Source of the DNA: Pseudomonadota bacterium
GTDB taxonomy: Bacteria > Bdellovibrionota_B > Oligoflexia > Silvanigrellales > Silvanigrellaceae
Length of the DNA stretch: 56,237 nt
Direction of reading: 5' to 3'
NCBI GenBank assembly: GCA_009926615.1
Contig: RFOM01000020.1
Span: 1-56,237 of the forward strand
Shown here: positions 55,628 through 56,237 of the stretch, piece by piece
Layout: the number at the start of each line of letters is the position of its first letter
Numbering within the stretch: position 1 is the stretch's first letter
Program-made: the position numbers and the translations under genes
Notes under the pieces: generated by a model
The model's database searches: none
What the model was told of the DNA's origin: nothing
Seen by the model: only the letters and a program-made list of their open reading frames with translations

Positions 55628-55704
55628 GCGCGGTTAGCTCAGCTGGATAGAGCACCAGACTACGAATCTGGCGGTCAGGCGTTCGAATCGCTTACCGCGC
55701 GCCA
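55628..55704 (+). tRNA. tRNA-Arg(ACG)
   Basis: A 77-base cloverleaf. The acceptor is GCGCGGT/ACCGCGC, the D-arm TAGCTCAGCTGGATAGAGC, the anticodon loop CTACGAA with ACG, and the T-loop TTCGAAT. CCA is encoded (55702-55704). A34 of this tRNA is the standard substrate of TadA, whose gene starts 200 bases downstream. Confidence 0.97.
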
Positions 55705-55748
55705 CTTTTTTTGTTTTCAATTTTCGGTATTGTGTTTCAGGCCGCGCT

Positions 55749-55838
55749 GGAGCGATGGGTGAGTGGCTGAAACCACATCCTTGCTAAGGATGCGTAGGGG
55801 TAACTCTACCGAGGGTTCGAATCCCTCTCGCTCCGCCA
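55749..55838 (+). tRNA. tRNA-Ser(GCU)
   Basis: A 90-base class II tRNA. The acceptor is GGAGCGA/TCGCTCC, the anticodon loop TTGCTAA carries GCU, and a long variable arm is followed by GTTCGAATC. CCA is encoded (55836-55838). It lies 44 bases after tRNA-Arg and is probably co-transcribed. Confidence 0.97.
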
Positions 55839-55842
55839 CCTT

Positions 55843-55880
55843 TGCGGAGTTCTCGTGAGAGGGCTCCGCAATTTTCTTTT
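55843..55880 (+). terminator. Rho-independent terminator after the tRNA pair
   Basis: TGCGGAG (55843-55849) and CTCCGCA (55864-55870) form a 7-bp stem with a 14-base loop, followed by ATTTTCTTTT. It separates the tRNA genes from tadA. Confidence 0.75.
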
Positions 55881-55900
55881 AAGAATTCGAAAAAAGACTC

Positions 55901-56237
55901 ATGAGTACTGACGACCGATTCACCGATGAACATTGGATGGGGCTGGCGCTGACAGCTGCAGCCCAAGCCGAGCACGAAGGTGACGTACCGGTGGGGTGCG
56001 TTATTGTTCATCCGCAAGAAGGGTTAATTGCGACAGAATACAACAGAAGAGAGGTCAGTCAGGATCCCACAGCTCATGCAGAGGTTCTGGCATTGCGGGT
56101 TGCATCGGCAAAACTGGGACGCTGGCGTTTATCGGATTGCACCGTCTATGTGACGCTCGAACCCTGTTTTATGTGCGCAGGTGCGCTCGTCAACGCAAGG
56201 GTCGGGCGGGTTGTTTATGCGGCTGTCGATCCCAAGG
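55901..56237 (+). CDS. tadA: tRNA-specific adenosine deaminase TadA (N-terminal part)
   Basis: The gene runs off the window after 112 codons. It is a cytidine-deaminase-fold protein: VPVGCVIV, the zinc and catalytic motif DPTAHAEVLALR (HAE), and VTLEPCFMCAGALVNARVGRVVYA (PCxxC). TadA converts A34 to inosine in tRNA-Arg(ACG), letting it read CGU, CGC and CGA. The start ATG 55901 has only a weak purine-rich leader. It is adjacent to tRNA-Arg(ACG), separated by tRNA-Ser and a terminator. Confidence 0.93.
   Translation, partial: MSTDDRFTDEHWMGLALTAAAQAEHEGDVPVGCVIVHPQEGLIATEYNRREVSQDPTAHAEVLALRVASAKLGRWRLSDCTVYVTLEPCFMCAGALVNARVGRVVYAAVDPK

Overview
The window is about 56 kb of chromosome from a Gram-negative bacterium with an outer membrane. 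Kdo transferase (waaA), a Tol system, lipoproteins and an outer-membrane barrel-like protein show the envelope type. Gene density is very high, with many 4-base ATGA/GTGA overlaps and several convergent genes whose 3' ends overlap. The separate atpB-atpE pair, response-regulator/TPR proteins and a secreted metzincin lipoprotein suggest a Bdellovibrionota/Oligoflexia or other 'delta-like' lineage. That placement is inference; no rRNA is present to test it.

Layout. 0-5.5 kb: the end of a Fic-fold protein, a secreted DM9-like protein, a PilZ protein, tRNA-Leu(UAG), a barrel-like outer-membrane protein, and a receiver-TPR protein coupled to a lipoprotein. 5.5-9.1 kb: a SNF2 helicase, a FAH-family hydrolase and a PduO-type cobalamin adenosyltransferase. 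9.1-14.8 kb (minus): accA-cmk-tolQ-tolR-tolA-tolB-adenosyltransferase as one operon-like run without pal. 14.9-19.9 kb: gltA-waaA-rng, and a RdgB-like pyrophosphatase on the other strand. 20.1-28.5 kb (minus): dnaN, gyrB, gyrA, lipoprotein and transaldolase, ending at a clear terminator; recF is not between dnaN and gyrB. 28.6-29.2 kb: the replication origin, packed with DnaA boxes and an AT-rich unwinding element. 29.2-31.9 kb: tsaC, and dnaA pointing back towards the origin. 32-34 kb: two small membrane proteins, atpB and atpE. 34-38.6 kb: tRNA-Lys, gluQ, a TPR protein with a degenerate receiver domain, the metzincin and a sodium/proton antiporter. 38.7-51.7 kb (minus): a twelve-gene train (lipid kinase, degenerate metallo-beta-lactamase fold, acetyltransferase, PcrA helicase, rpe, polyprenyl synthase, M16 peptidase, 2OG oxygenase, two peptide-ABC ATPases, HPPD, a tiny Lys/Ala-rich protein) followed by tRNA-Ser and a terminator. 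51.7-56.2 kb (plus): rpoH with a long N-terminal extension, overlapping btuFCD-like genes, tRNA-Arg(ACG), tRNA-Ser(GCU) and the start of tadA.

Working together. Replication genes cluster around oriC. Tol proteins form an envelope-energising complex. The cobalamin importer and the adenosyltransferase imply imported B12 is converted to adenosylcobalamin. TadA and its main substrate tRNA-Arg(ACG) are neighbours.

I did not find a defence island, CRISPR array, insertion sequence or prophage. The most striking unlabelled signal is a recurring DnaA-box doublet: two boxes in the same direction, 11-12 bases apart start to start, usually with the better match first. It occurs five times in and next to oriC (once inside tsaC) and once about 8.8 kb away beside the transaldolase terminator.
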